Origin: Sandaracinaceae bacterium
Lineage (GTDB): Bacteria > Myxococcota_A > Polyangia > Polyangiales > Houyiibacteriaceae
Length of the DNA: 64,000 bases
Direction: 5' to 3'
Assembly (NCBI GenBank): GCA_020633075.1
Contig: JACKEI010000002.1
Location: 124,001-188,000 of the forward strand
Shown here one piece after another: positions 10,001-17,316 of the stretch (positions within the stretch are counted from its first letter, which is position 1; the number at the start of each line of letters is the position of its first letter). The notes below the pieces were generated by a model. It was not told the origin of the DNA and did not search any database. It saw only the letters and a program-made list of their open reading frames with translations. Position numbers and translations under genes: made by a program.

Positions 10001-12807
10001 TCCCGGGCGGGCGCGACCCAGGCCAGGGCCTCGCTGTCAGGGAGCGCGTCGAAGTAGCGGACGAGGAGAGAGAGCGCGTCGGCGCAGCGTGCGTCCAGGC
10101 GCAGCGCCTCCCGGGCGGCGGCGATGGCCACGTCGGGGGCCCCAGCGGCGTCGGCCACGAGAGCGATCAGCCCTTCCAGCCGCGCTGCCTCGCGCGCCTC
10201 TGGGGACTGCTGGAGCCGCGCGCGCAGGGCGCGCAGGCGCAGGTCCGGGTCGCCCACCTGGCGAGCCGCGATGTCCAGGCGGGTCGACGCGAACGGGCAG
10301 CTGGGCTGAAGCGCGAGGGCCTCCATGGCGGCGCCCGCGCAGCCCAAGGGGTCACGCATCAGCGCGAGCGTTCCGGCGGCTTCGCCCAGCGCGTCGGCCG
10401 CTTCTTCGCGGTCCAAGTAGCGTGGGGCGGACAGCAGCAGGTCCACGCACTCGGCCTCGCGGCCTTCGACGCGATACGCGCGCACGAGCGCGCCGAAGGC
10501 TGCCGCGTGGTGCTCGGCGGCCCCCGCGAGCGCCGCGCGCAGGCAGTCGATGGCCTCGCTTCGCTGCTCAGGGACGTCGCGGAGGAGCAGCCCGAGGCGC
10601 AGCGCGCGCGCGTCGCGCTCTTCCGGGCTGGCCGCATCGAGGTCGCCCCGCGCCACCTGCACCAGCTCGGCGCGGCTGGCCGACAGCTCTCGGAGTCGCA
10701 GCACGCGTGGGTCAGCCTCGCTCTCCTCCGCCAGGCCCCGCAGCTCGAGGGACGAGCGCAGGCAGTACAGCGCACGCGCCGGCTGCCCTTCGTCTTCTGC
10801 CAGCTGAGCGGCGCGGTCGAGGAGCGCCGCCCGCGCCGCGCGAGATGCGGCGTCTTCTTGGTCGTCCTCTGGGATGCCGCCGTGGCGACCCGCACGCTCG
10901 AGGCCGTCCAACAGCAACGAAGGGTGCGCCAGGCGCTGGGCCTCTGCCTCGAGGGCGGTGACGAGCTCGGCGGCAGCTGGGTCGGCGCAGAGGGCGCGCA
11001 CCAGCAGCTCGGCCGCCCACCCATCGCCCACCGCGTTGGCGTTCGCGCGGGCGTAGGCCTCGTGCGCCTGCCGTAGCCATCGGGCGCGCGCGCTGCCCTC
11101 CGTCGCGGTGGCCACCGCCTCGAGGACGATGGCGAGCGGTGCCTCGGTGAGCGCAGCGCGCGCGTCCGCGACGAGGGGGTCGTGCAAGACCTCGAGCGCC
11201 GGCTCCGCCACGAAGGCGTCGAGCAAGAAGTCGCAGGCGAGATCGGGGCGCGCGGCCAGCTCGGCCAGCTCGGCGGCTTCGAGCAGGAAGCCTCGGCGTG
11301 TGTCGGGGGCGGACGCAGCGGCGGCGGCGATCCGCAGCTCGCTCAGGGCGGCCTCGGCGAAGCCGCCTTCGTTGAGGGCGCGAGCGTACGCGCTGGTGCG
11401 CGCTGGGGAGTCTGCGAGGCCGCGCGCGAGGCCCAACAGCGCGCGCGCCCGCTCCGGGCGTCGAACCGCAGCTGCGGCGGCTTCTGCGGTGGCGGCTGCC
11501 GCGTCGGTGTCGCCGCGCTGGTACCGGACGCGAGCCAGCGCCTCGAGGGCGTCCCCGTCGCTCGGGTCCGCCGCAAGCGCCTCGACCAGAGACGCTTCGG
11601 CCTCGTCTATCGCGCTGAAGCGCATCTGATTCCGCGCGATTTGCTTCAGGCTGCGGGCTCGCTCGGTGGGCGTCCCGGCCGCCGCTGCGGCCGCGCGCGC
11701 GTAGGCGTTGCCGAGCTCTACCCGGCCCATCGCCGTGCAGAGAGAGGCGGCCGCGTCGAGGGCGTCGTAGAACGTCGGGTCTGCGGCGGCGGACTCGCGG
11801 AAGGCGCGGCAGGCCTCTTCGAGCGAGCGGTGGTGACGCTGCCAGGCGCGTCCGAACTCGAGCCACGCCGTGGCGCGCTCCCGCGCCGGCGCGCTGCTGG
11901 TCTCCAGGTTCGCGATGCGCTTCTCGAGCGGGTCGAGGGGGTCGTCCAGGCGCATCAGCACGGGGGGCAGGCTGGGCAGCTTCTGCGCAAACTCCGAGGG
12001 CCTCGTGGCCACTGCCGGGCGTGCGCGGACGCCCGTGGGCGGCGCCACGAGTGACCCGCCCGGGAGCGCTGCGTTCGTGGCGGCGGGGGGCGGGGCGATG
12101 GTGTTCGGGCGCGGAGGCGGCGGGGGCGGCGAGTCTACGCGTGCGCTCAGGTAGACGAGCCCCGCGCGCAGCAGCGCCGCGATGCGTGACGCGGCGGCGG
12201 GTGACGTCGCCAGCAGCCGGGCTACCCGCGGTGGGTCTAGCGCGGGCAGCTCCGCCCAGGCCTCGGCGGCCTCGCGGTGCGCGCTGTCATGCCAGATCAG
12301 CAGCTTGTTGGCTTGCGAGCCCACCAGCCCAGCGTCCCGCTCTCCGGCGCGGCGGGCGAGCGCGTCCAGCAACAGCTCGAGGAGCGGCGTGCGGTGCTCA
12401 CCCGCGCGCGCGCTGAGCGCTGCGGCGGGCTCGAAGTCATTCAGGCCCTGGCCGGCGTCGACGTCCACCTGCAAGCCGAACACGAGCCGGTCCAGCCACA
12501 AGGCGCGCAGCCCCTGCGTGAGCTGCGCCGGAGTCAGAACGGACTCCAGCTCGTGCAGCAGCGGGGTACCCGCCATCTCGGACTTGGAGCGAGCGTGACG
12601 TGCGCCCGCGTCGTCCAGCCGACCCGCCTTGACCAGAAAGGTGTCGAGGGGCTCGTCCCCGGGCGCCGGGAGCACGCCGATGACCTGCCCCTCGTGGAGC
12701 ACCAGTTTGCGTCCCCCGATGGCGATCTCCCCGCTCGCGCGTCGCTCGGCGAGCTCGAGCAGGGTTCTCGCGATCGGTCCGGGCACCAGCGCCGACGGTG
12801 AATCCAT
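7003..12807 (-). CDS. Giant TPR-repeat protein with an N-terminal DUF4388/PATAN-like domain
   Basis: The 1934-residue protein has no signal peptide and is probably cytoplasmic. Residues ~1-100 resemble the DUF4388 (PATAN) domain: LELAERRASGEIAIGG, then LVLHEGQVIGVLPAPGDEPL and a Leu-rich helix. Almost all the rest (about 320-1600) is Ala/Leu/Glu-rich helical repeats with TPR-like spacing, for example AEASLVEALAADPSDGDALE, suggesting a superhelical scaffold. A Pro/Ala/Ser-rich low-complexity stretch lies at about 250-300 and another near 1620-1700. The C-terminal ~250 residues are a distinct globular region. The ATG at 12807 is preferred over upstream in-frame starts because a TAACTT box ends eight bases before it. 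DUF4388-TPR proteins occur in myxobacteria, but I cannot name a function or partner. Confidence 0.75.
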   Translation of the reverse strand: MDSPSALVPGPIARTLLELAERRASGEIAIGGRKLVLHEGQVIGVLPAPGDEPLDTFLVKAGRLDDAGARHARSKSEMAGTPLLHELESVLTPAQLTQGLRALWLDRLVFGLQVDVDAGQGLNDFEPAAALSARAGEHRTPLLELLLDALARRAGERDAGLVGSQANKLLIWHDSAHREAAEAWAELPALDPPRVARLLATSPAAASRIAALLRAGLVYLSARVDSPPPPPPRPNTIAPPPAATNAALPGGSLVAPPTGVRARPAVATRPSEFAQKLPSLPPVLMRLDDPLDPLEKRIANLETSSAPARERATAWLEFGRAWQRHHRSLEEACRAFRESAAADPTFYDALDAAASLCTAMGRVELGNAYARAAAAAAGTPTERARSLKQIARNQMRFSAIDEAEASLVEALAADPSDGDALEALARVRYQRGDTDAAAATAEAAAAAVRRPERARALLGLARGLADSPARTSAYARALNEGGFAEAALSELRIAAAAASAPDTRRGFLLEAAELAELAARPDLACDFLLDAFVAEPALEVLHDPLVADARAALTEAPLAIVLEAVATATEGSARARWLRQAHEAYARANANAVGDGWAAELLVRALCADPAAAELVTALEAEAQRLAHPSLLLDGLERAGRHGGIPEDDQEDAASRAARAALLDRAAQLAEDEGQPARALYCLRSSLELRGLAEESEADPRVLRLRELSASRAELVQVARGDLDAASPEERDARALRLGLLLRDVPEQRSEAIDCLRAALAGAAEHHAAAFGALVRAYRVEGREAECVDLLLSAPRYLDREEAADALGEAAGTLALMRDPLGCAGAAMEALALQPSCPFASTRLDIAARQVGDPDLRLRALRARLQQSPEAREAARLEGLIALVADAAGAPDVAIAAAREALRLDARCADALSLLVRYFDALPDSEALAWVAPAREVLGDTPALLDKCLTLADRAGDEELGRALLDAHFRILPRPAVALERVRRAMRAAEQDPERDADALLERADQALLPLCVAPETAAVVSDALTVLRKLSRENAACTLALRALDTLGERELLKQSWELAKSGVDQASKIATLERIVAWTEASARVDPLRRLAAIQRELGNAAAEARTLLRVLAEEPHDPPSLERLAELYTETGETQRLMAVLALSLEAATGVGPRRVRLLCLAQAAMQRANDPERALGFIEQAVEESSLTGPRAEQARSEWLELVSAVHPDSVPPAAAAGDVAEPQPPRRPTLPGVGSEGFDVDAWESVQLRELGDDVEELTNRYAAEVRALEGEGELLTALELATRGLKIDPPHPELLVTFERLTLASDAVDRAKAMYEDLCARAMGPHGLRGLRYREARWLESAGANHEALTAYAQAFAMAPGEGVVFNAIERLSVLVSDSRAMVDALAALAERATLADRRVELTRRAGGLAEKVLKQPERAFELYEKTFKQTNRSELLPTLRRLGNAVEETLPERVAAMRELVIEGLRNRIEMSWDAPDQIESLCIIAAIEGADRHNLDAEVAVAEEALAIVERERDGKVQAATLLRALAARLGSAGRVAEAASYTVRADELDPAGVAATRTSDAAPSASVGSQGPAAASEDWGRPSAAPDAPTAWTETPEREGTVTGVVGETAPVAECGESPGSSAATSPDNELAAPTLASLEALPADDPRAAMCHGIARWFRDGTVEHAIGPAPDHGVIDAVRRGPRELDFGVLSAVWHCALPVFRKTLRQHGAADGRRVSGIGNRPLALAVREALARTRSHDVAVYACDPTAGTVRVAPTHPPSVLVCTLDDSPARLVFRLARAMHLARPESILLSSRTPEEGRTLMAAIQGAFGPHDPGRSIDPDTASLAADLWHTIASRDQADIRHALQEQMLDFDELLALTQARAALVGLISCGQPTAAVAGLFADDPALVGITELPPEERFRQALANSDGFTALVDYALQLR

Positions 12808-12815
12808 GGGCGCGC

Positions 12816-12821
12816 AAGTTA
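12816..12821 (-). promoter_or_regulatory. Start-proximal -10 box of the TPR giant gene
   Basis: On the minus strand TGTGATAACTT carries the hexamer TAACTT, ending eight bases before the ATG at 12807. There is no Shine-Dalgarno sequence, so a leaderless transcript is predicted. Confidence 0.45.
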
Positions 12822-12884
12822 TCACAGTCGAACCTCGCGCGATGGCTTTCTGCCACGGCCAGGCGCTGGGCTCGCGCGGGGCTG

Positions 12885-13877
12885 CTAGCGACCGTACCAG
12901 CCGTTGGCTTCGTACCAGGCGTGCGTGCGCGCGAGCGCCTCCCGACGTGGGACGCTCGGGGTGAACCCGAAGTCGGCGGCCGCTGCCTCGGCGTGGCAGG
13001 TCCACGCCTCCTGCGCACCCATGATGGCCTTCTGCCGGTTCATCAGGCGTGGCTGCCCGTCGATGCGGGTGGCGAGCTCGCCCAAGACGCCAGCCACGAA
13101 GGGCATCTGCTTGGGGAGCGAGACGGTGAGGGCGCGTCGGCCGACGACTGCCTGGATGTCTGCCTGCAGGGTGTCCCAGGTGATCGGCTCGCCGTCTGCG
13201 AGGAAGTAGCCGCGACCCACCGTTGTGGGAGACGCGGCCGCCTGCAGGATGGCTCTCACCACATCGTCGACATACACGAAGCTGCCCCAGCTCTCACGGT
13301 TGCCGAAGAACAGGTTCACGCGGCTGCGTGCCAGCTTGAACAGCTCGAACATGTCGACGTCGCGCGGCCCGTACACGCCGCTCGGTCGGATGATGGTGTA
13401 AGGGACTGCGGCGCGCTCCACCGTGCGCTCCGAGGCCAGCTTGCTCTCGCCGTAGAACTCCACCGGGCGGCGCGGGTCGGTCTCGCGCAGCGGCTGGCCG
13501 GGGCGGCTCGGGCCGTAGGCAGCCAGCGACGAGATGTGCACGAAGCGCTTGAGGTCGGGGTGCACCGCCTCCGCCGCCCGGAGCAGGTTCTCCGTGGGCA
13601 TGACGTTGCCGCGCTCGAAGTCCTGGTACGTGCGGCCCTTCGTCGCGCCCGCGACGTGCAGCACGTAGTCCGGCTGTTCGCGCTCCATGACGCGCTCGAG
13701 CGACCCGAGGTCGTCGTAGCTCGCCTCGACGCTGCGGCCCGTCTTGGCCTCTGGCGAGCCCGGTCGGCGGATCGCGATGACGTCCGCGCCTTGCTCGAGG
13801 AGGGTGTCGCGCAGCCAGCTGCCGATGAAGCCGCTCGCGCCCGTGATGAGGACCTTGCCGGTGATCGTGTCAGTCAC
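12885..13877 (-). CDS. NAD-dependent epimerase/dehydratase family protein (extended SDR)
   Basis: A 330-residue extended short-chain dehydrogenase. The Rossmann glycine motif GASGFIG sits at about residues 13-19, the catalytic pair YGESK at about 147-151 with an upstream HISSLAAYG serine strand, and the RPSGVYGPRD substrate loop follows. Such enzymes act on nucleotide sugars, steroids or other hydroxy/keto compounds; the sequence does not fix the substrate. The start is a GTG at 13877 (VTDTITGKVLITG), since longer reading upstream has no homology and the Rossmann strand should lie near the N-terminus. It is transcribed toward the TPR gene with 77 bases between, and divergently from the SDR at 14008. 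Confidence 0.85.
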   Translation of the reverse strand: MTDTITGKVLITGASGFIGSWLRDTLLEQGADVIAIRRPGSPEAKTGRSVEASYDDLGSLERVMEREQPDYVLHVAGATKGRTYQDFERGNVMPTENLLRAAEAVHPDLKRFVHISSLAAYGPSRPGQPLRETDPRRPVEFYGESKLASERTVERAAVPYTIIRPSGVYGPRDVDMFELFKLARSRVNLFFGNRESWGSFVYVDDVVRAILQAAASPTTVGRGYFLADGEPITWDTLQADIQAVVGRRALTVSLPKQMPFVAGVLGELATRIDGQPRLMNRQKAIMGAQEAWTCHAEAAAADFGFTPSVPRREALARTHAWYEANGWYGR

Positions 13878-13993
13878 CGCGCTGTGATGCCTGCTCAGCG
13901 CTCGCGCCGCAAGCCCCCACGCGGCGTGGAGAGGCGACAGTCCGGCGCGTGGGCTCTGACAGCGGTAGCTGGCGCGCGCCCCACTTGCGCCCC

Positions 13994-13999
13994 TACACT
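13994..13999 (+). promoter_or_regulatory. Start-proximal -10 box of the SDR gene
   Basis: TACACT ends eight bases before the ATG at 14008 and no Shine-Dalgarno sequence is present, so transcription probably begins at or next to the start codon. Confidence 0.5.
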
Positions 14000-14007
14000 C
14001 GGCGTCC

Positions 14008-14868
14008 ATGAACGCACGACTGGCGGTAGTGACGGGTGGCAGCAGCGGGATCGGGCTCGAGACGGCCCGCGGCCTCCTGCGCCGCGGGTTCGAGCGCGTG
14101 GCCATCATCGGACGCGACGAGGCGCGCCTGGCTCGCGCGGCCGCGTCCTTGGGGCCAGGTGCGCTACCGCTGCGCGCGGACTTCAGCTCACTCGACCAGG
14201 TGCGCGCCTGCGCCGCCGAGGTGCGCGCGACGCTCGGGCCGCTCGCGGTCATCGTCAACAACGCGGGCGTGTGGCATGCGGACCGCACGCTCAGCCACGA
14301 CGGATACGAAGACACCTTCGCCGTGAATCACCTGGCCCACTTCGTGTTCACGCGCGCGCTGTTGGATCACTTGGCGGAGCATGAAGCGCTGCCCGCCCGC
14401 ATCGTGCACGTGTCGTCGCGCCGGCATGTCCACTGCAAGGGCGTCCGCTGGGACGACCCCATGCTGGAAGACGGCTACTCCGGGCTGCGCGCCTACGACC
14501 AGAGCAAGCTCGCCAACCTGCTGTTCAGCGCCGAGCTCGCGCGCCGCCTGCGCGCCGAAGGGCGCCACGTGCGCTCGAACGCGGTGCATCCAGGCTCGGT
14601 GGCGACCGAGATCACCCGCGACAGCGGCGTGCTCAGCTTCCTCAGCGACAAGGTCGCGCGGGTGGTGTTGTTGACCCCCGAGCAGGGAGCGGCGACCTCC
14701 ATCCACGCGGCGACGCACCCCGCTCTGGATGACGTCACGGGCCGCTACTTCTCGCGCTCACGGGTCGCGCGGCCATCTCGGCTGGCCACGGACGCGGACG
14801 CGGCGGCGCGCCTCTGGGAGCTCAGCGAGCGGCTGGTCAGCGCGCCGGCTCGAGCGGGGCATGCCTGA
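14008..14868 (+). CDS. Short-chain dehydrogenase/reductase, retinol-dehydrogenase-like
   Basis: A 286-residue classical-type SDR oxidoreductase using NAD(P)H. Visible motifs are the cofactor loop TGGSSGIG (about 10-17), NNAG (about 88-91), the catalytic serine strand RIVHVSSRRH and the catalytic YDQSK. The pattern FAVNHLAHFVFTRALLDHL and the length resemble the retinol dehydrogenase / WW-domain oxidoreductase subgroup. The substrate is unknown. The stop overlaps the start of the next small gene by eight bases, indicating an operon. Confidence 0.88.
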   Translation: MNARLAVVTGGSSGIGLETARGLLRRGFERVAIIGRDEARLARAAASLGPGALPLRADFSSLDQVRACAAEVRATLGPLAVIVNNAGVWHADRTLSHDGYEDTFAVNHLAHFVFTRALLDHLAEHEALPARIVHVSSRRHVHCKGVRWDDPMLEDGYSGLRAYDQSKLANLLFSAELARRLRAEGRHVRSNAVHPGSVATEITRDSGVLSFLSDKVARVVLLTPEQGAATSIHAATHPALDDVTGRYFSRSRVARPSRLATDADAAARLWELSERLVSAPARAGHA

Positions 14869-15196
14869 GTCGCCCATCTACGAGGACTACATCGCGCGCT
14901 GTCGTGCCGTCTTGGGCGAGCTCAGCGGTGACGGGCGAGCGGACGCGGAGCACGTGCTGCGGCTGGCGGCCGCGCGCGACGCTGCGGCCTCCTCTGCCGC
15001 CGACGCGGGAGGTGACGGCGCCAGCGTGCGCCGCGAGCTGCTTGGCTTGATCGAGCGTCTGGGCCGCCGCGCGAGCGCCGGGGTTCCCTTCGCGTCACTC
15101 GCGCGCGCGCTGTCGGCTGACCTCCACGGGGCCGTCGCGGTGCGCGCCGAGAGCCTCGCCGCCTGTGACCGCGCCCTCCAGATGCGCGGGCTCTGA
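14861..15196 (+). CDS. Small hypothetical protein coupled to the SDR gene
   Basis: This 111-residue protein begins at an ATG inside the last codons of the SDR gene. It is Ala/Arg-rich and predicted helical (IYEDYIARCRAVLGELSGDG, then SVRRELLGLIERLGRR), with no signal peptide, membrane segment or recognisable motif. I do not recognise the family. The overlap suggests coordinated expression with the SDR. Codon bias alone cannot rule out a spurious frame, but the ORF fills the space to a normal stop and no competing frame is better. Confidence 0.5.
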   Translation: MPESPIYEDYIARCRAVLGELSGDGRADAEHVLRLAAARDAAASSAADAGGDGASVRRELLGLIERLGRRASAGVPFASLARALSADLHGAVAVRAESLAACDRALQMRGL

Positions 15197-15372
15197 TGCT
15201 GCCCCAGCCCAGCTCGGTGCTCCCTGGAGCGGGGTACCCGTCGGCCCATGATCCCGACGCGCATCAGCCGGCGCTTCGAGGCGGTGGAGGGAGCGGCCCT
15301 ACATCGGGCGAGGCGTCGCCATGACGACGAGGCTTGAACCCCGCGCGCCGCTGCGGTAGCTCGGTAGCAGCC

Positions 15373-16038
15373 ATGCACGACCTCGCCTCTCTCATCGACC
15401 ATACCCTGCTGCGCGCCGACGCCGTCGCCGCCGAGTTCTCGCGCCTGTGCGACGAGGCGCGCACGCACGGCTTCGCCACGGTCTGCGTGCCGTCGGCCTG
15501 GGTGCGGTTCTGTGCGGAGCGCGTCGCCGAGTCCTCCGCCGGTGTCACCACGGTCATCGGCTTCCCGCTGGGCTGCGTGAGCACCGCCGCCAAGGTGGCC
15601 GAGGCGCAGCAGGCGGTGCGCGACGGAGCGACCGAGCTGGACGTGGTGGTGCACCTCGGCGCGCTGCGGGACAGGCACTATCGGACCGTCGCGCAAGACC
15701 TCGGGGCGGTGGTGCAGGCCGCCGATGGGCGCGTGGTCAAGGTCATCCTGGAGACGGGTGCCCTCACGCCGGAGCTCATTCGCGTGGGCGCGGCGCTCGC
15801 GCAGTCAGCGGGGGCCCAGTTCGTGAAGACGTCGACCGGCTTCGGCCCGGGAGGCGCCACCATCGAGGCGGTCGCGCTCCTGCGCGAGACGGTCTGCAGC
15901 CAGATCGGCGTGAAGGCCTCGGGCGGCATCCGTGACGAGGCCGCAGCCCGCGCCATGGTCGCGGCCGGGGCCACGCGCCTCGGCACCAGCGCGGGCGTGT
16001 CCATCGTCCAGGGCACGGCGAGCACGTCGTCGTACTGA
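15373..16038 (+). CDS. deoC: Deoxyribose-phosphate aldolase
   Basis: DeoC cleaves 2-deoxyribose-5-phosphate to glyceraldehyde-3-phosphate and acetaldehyde through a Schiff base, in deoxynucleoside breakdown. The 221-residue chain has the N-terminal LIDHTLL motif, the Schiff-base lysine strand FVKTSTGFGPGGAT and the phosphate-binding VKASGGIRD. Length is normal for the short bacterial form. The ATG at 15373 starts directly before the conserved helix; TAGCTC at 15357-15362 ends ten bases upstream and could be its -10 box. No other nucleoside-catabolism gene is adjacent, so it looks like a stand-alone unit. Confidence 0.93.
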   Translation: MHDLASLIDHTLLRADAVAAEFSRLCDEARTHGFATVCVPSAWVRFCAERVAESSAGVTTVIGFPLGCVSTAAKVAEAQQAVRDGATELDVVVHLGALRDRHYRTVAQDLGAVVQAADGRVVKVILETGALTPELIRVGAALAQSAGAQFVKTSTGFGPGGATIEAVALLRETVCSQIGVKASGGIRDEAAARAMVAAGATRLGTSAGVSIVQGTASTSSY

Positions 16039-16065
16039 GCGGTTGGAGGCCCGAACGAGCCCTGC

Positions 16066-16071
16066 TACACC
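16066..16071 (+). promoter_or_regulatory. Start-proximal -10 box of the thioredoxin-rhodanese gene
   Basis: TACACC ends seven bases before the ATG at 16079, with no Shine-Dalgarno sequence between. The last position is not the consensus T, so confidence is moderate. Confidence 0.35.
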
Positions 16072-16078
16072 TCCGCTC

Positions 16079-16720
16079 ATGACCGTCCTCGCCGTGACCG
16101 ACGCGACCTTCGAGCGCGAAGTCCTCGCTGCGGAGCTCCCCGTCCTCATCGACCTCTACGCCGACTGGTGCCAGCCGTGCAAGCAGCTCGCCCCCATCGT
16201 GGCGGCCGTCGCCGCCGAGCTGCAGGGCGCCGTGAAGGTCGTCAAGATCGACATCGAGCGCAGCCCCGGAGTGGCGCAGATGTTCCGCGTCCAGAGCATC
16301 CCCATGCTGGTGGTGATGCACGGCGGGCGTCCCGTGGCCGCCGAGCAGGGCGTGCTGGACAAGGCGCAGCTCCTGGACATGCTCGCGCCCTTCCTGCCGC
16401 AGTCGGCCACCGTGCTCAAGCCGGCGGAGCTGGCCCAGCTGCTGAAGCAGGGTCAGGTGGTGCCCGTGGATCTGCGCGACGCGCGCAGCTTCGGCCGCTT
16501 TCGCATCCCGGGCGCCATCAACGTGCCCCTCGAGGACGCCGTCACGCGCGTCGCCGAGCTCGTGCCCTCGGACGGGCGCCTGCGCGTGCTCTACACGCGC
16601 ACCGAGGACGACGCCAAGCGCCTCGCCGAGGATCTCGGTAAGCAGGGGGTGGAGGTCGGCTACCTGGCAGGGGGCTTCCTCCACTGGGAAGCGGACGGGC
16701 TCGAGGTCGAGCGCGGGTGA
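16079..16720 (+). CDS. Thioredoxin domain fused to a rhodanese-like domain lacking its catalytic cysteine
   Basis: The 213-residue protein has an N-terminal thioredoxin fold (about 1-105) with the redox motif DWCQPCK (CxxC plus the following Lys) and the cis-Pro loop QSIPMLVV. A C-terminal rhodanese-like fold (about 115-213) has the typical VDLRDARSFGRFRIPGAINV start and the YLAGGFLHW end. Where an active rhodanese has Cys after the fourth strand (YCR-like), this one reads LYTRTEDDA, so the sulfur-accepting Cys is absent and the domain is probably non-catalytic or regulatory. There is no signal peptide, so it is cytoplasmic. The stop overlaps the next gene (GTGA). Confidence 0.88.
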   Translation: MTVLAVTDATFEREVLAAELPVLIDLYADWCQPCKQLAPIVAAVAAELQGAVKVVKIDIERSPGVAQMFRVQSIPMLVVMHGGRPVAAEQGVLDKAQLLDMLAPFLPQSATVLKPAELAQLLKQGQVVPVDLRDARSFGRFRIPGAINVPLEDAVTRVAELVPSDGRLRVLYTRTEDDAKRLAEDLGKQGVEVGYLAGGFLHWEADGLEVERG

Positions 16721-17262
16721 GGCTCAGCGCCTTCGGCGACCCTCGGCAGGGCGATGCCGCCGCGCCCCTCGCGGACGCCACGGACCTGGTCTCGCTGGGC
16801 GCGCCCACGCTCGTGGTCTTCGGAGTGCGACGTGGTGACCTCGCCCCGGAGCGCTTCGCGCAGCTGCTGGTTGCGGCCTGTCGCGCAGCGTCGCGAGACG
16901 CGGTGGTCTACTCCCTGCGTCGTGGCGACGGGCCGTTCACACCTGACCCCGTGACCCGCGCCGAGACGTTTCTGCAGGCCGGCGCGAGCGCCTACCGGGG
17001 TGGGCGCGTGTCCGCCGACGCGAGCGCGATCGACGAGCAGCTGCGTGCGTGGGCATCGGAGGACGTTGGCGCGGTGCGGGTCGTGCTCGGCGCGGACTTC
17101 GCAGCGCGCTGCCGCGCCTCGGCCGTCGTCGCGCTCACCGCAGGCTTGCCGGCTCTGGCGTTCAGCCCAGCCGCGCGCTCTGTGCTTCCGCGCGTTGGGC
17201 TCCAATTGACAGAGCCCCGAGCGAGAGTCGCTCAGGGCCTTGTGGCTCGCGTCACGCGCTGA
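16717..17262 (+). CDS. Hypothetical protein coupled to the thioredoxin-rhodanese gene
   Basis: A 181-residue protein starting at a GTG that overlaps the preceding stop by four bases, so translation is probably coupled. It reads as an alpha/beta fold with alternating hydrophobic strands (PTLVVFGVRRG, AVVYSLRRG, AVRVVLGADF) and Ala-rich helices, without signal peptide or membrane segment. Two cysteines (AACRAAS and AARCRAS) are present but form no CxxC. I do not recognise the family. The neighbour hints at redox or sulfur chemistry, which is only an inference. The stop codon lies inside a short hairpin. Confidence 0.55.
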   Translation: MRLSAFGDPRQGDAAAPLADATDLVSLGAPTLVVFGVRRGDLAPERFAQLLVAACRAASRDAVVYSLRRGDGPFTPDPVTRAETFLQAGASAYRGGRVSADASAIDEQLRAWASEDVGAVRVVLGADFAARCRASAVVALTAGLPALAFSPAARSVLPRVGLQLTEPRARVAQGLVARVTR

Positions 17263-17276
17263 CCCGCGAGGGTCAG
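17259..17276. terminator. Short hairpin between convergent genes
   Basis: A perfect 7-bp stem CTGACCC/GGGTCAG with a GCGA tetraloop includes the stop of the gene ending at 17262 and precedes the convergent pckA end. There is no T-run, so it may be a 3' stabiliser or a weak terminator in either direction. Confidence 0.4.
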
Positions 17277-17316
17277 GAGGACGCATGGGGGCGGGCCCGG
17301 CAGGACCCGCTCCGCC

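Noticed and set aside
9175..11076. 633-residue open frame antisense to the TPR giant
   Set aside because: Gln/Arg/Gly-rich mirror of an Ala/Leu/Glu-rich repeat protein; no motif.
15310..15372. Possible tRNA T-arm (GGTTCAAGCC on the minus strand)
   Set aside because: The bases flanking the loop do not pair and no acceptor or anticodon arm can be drawn.
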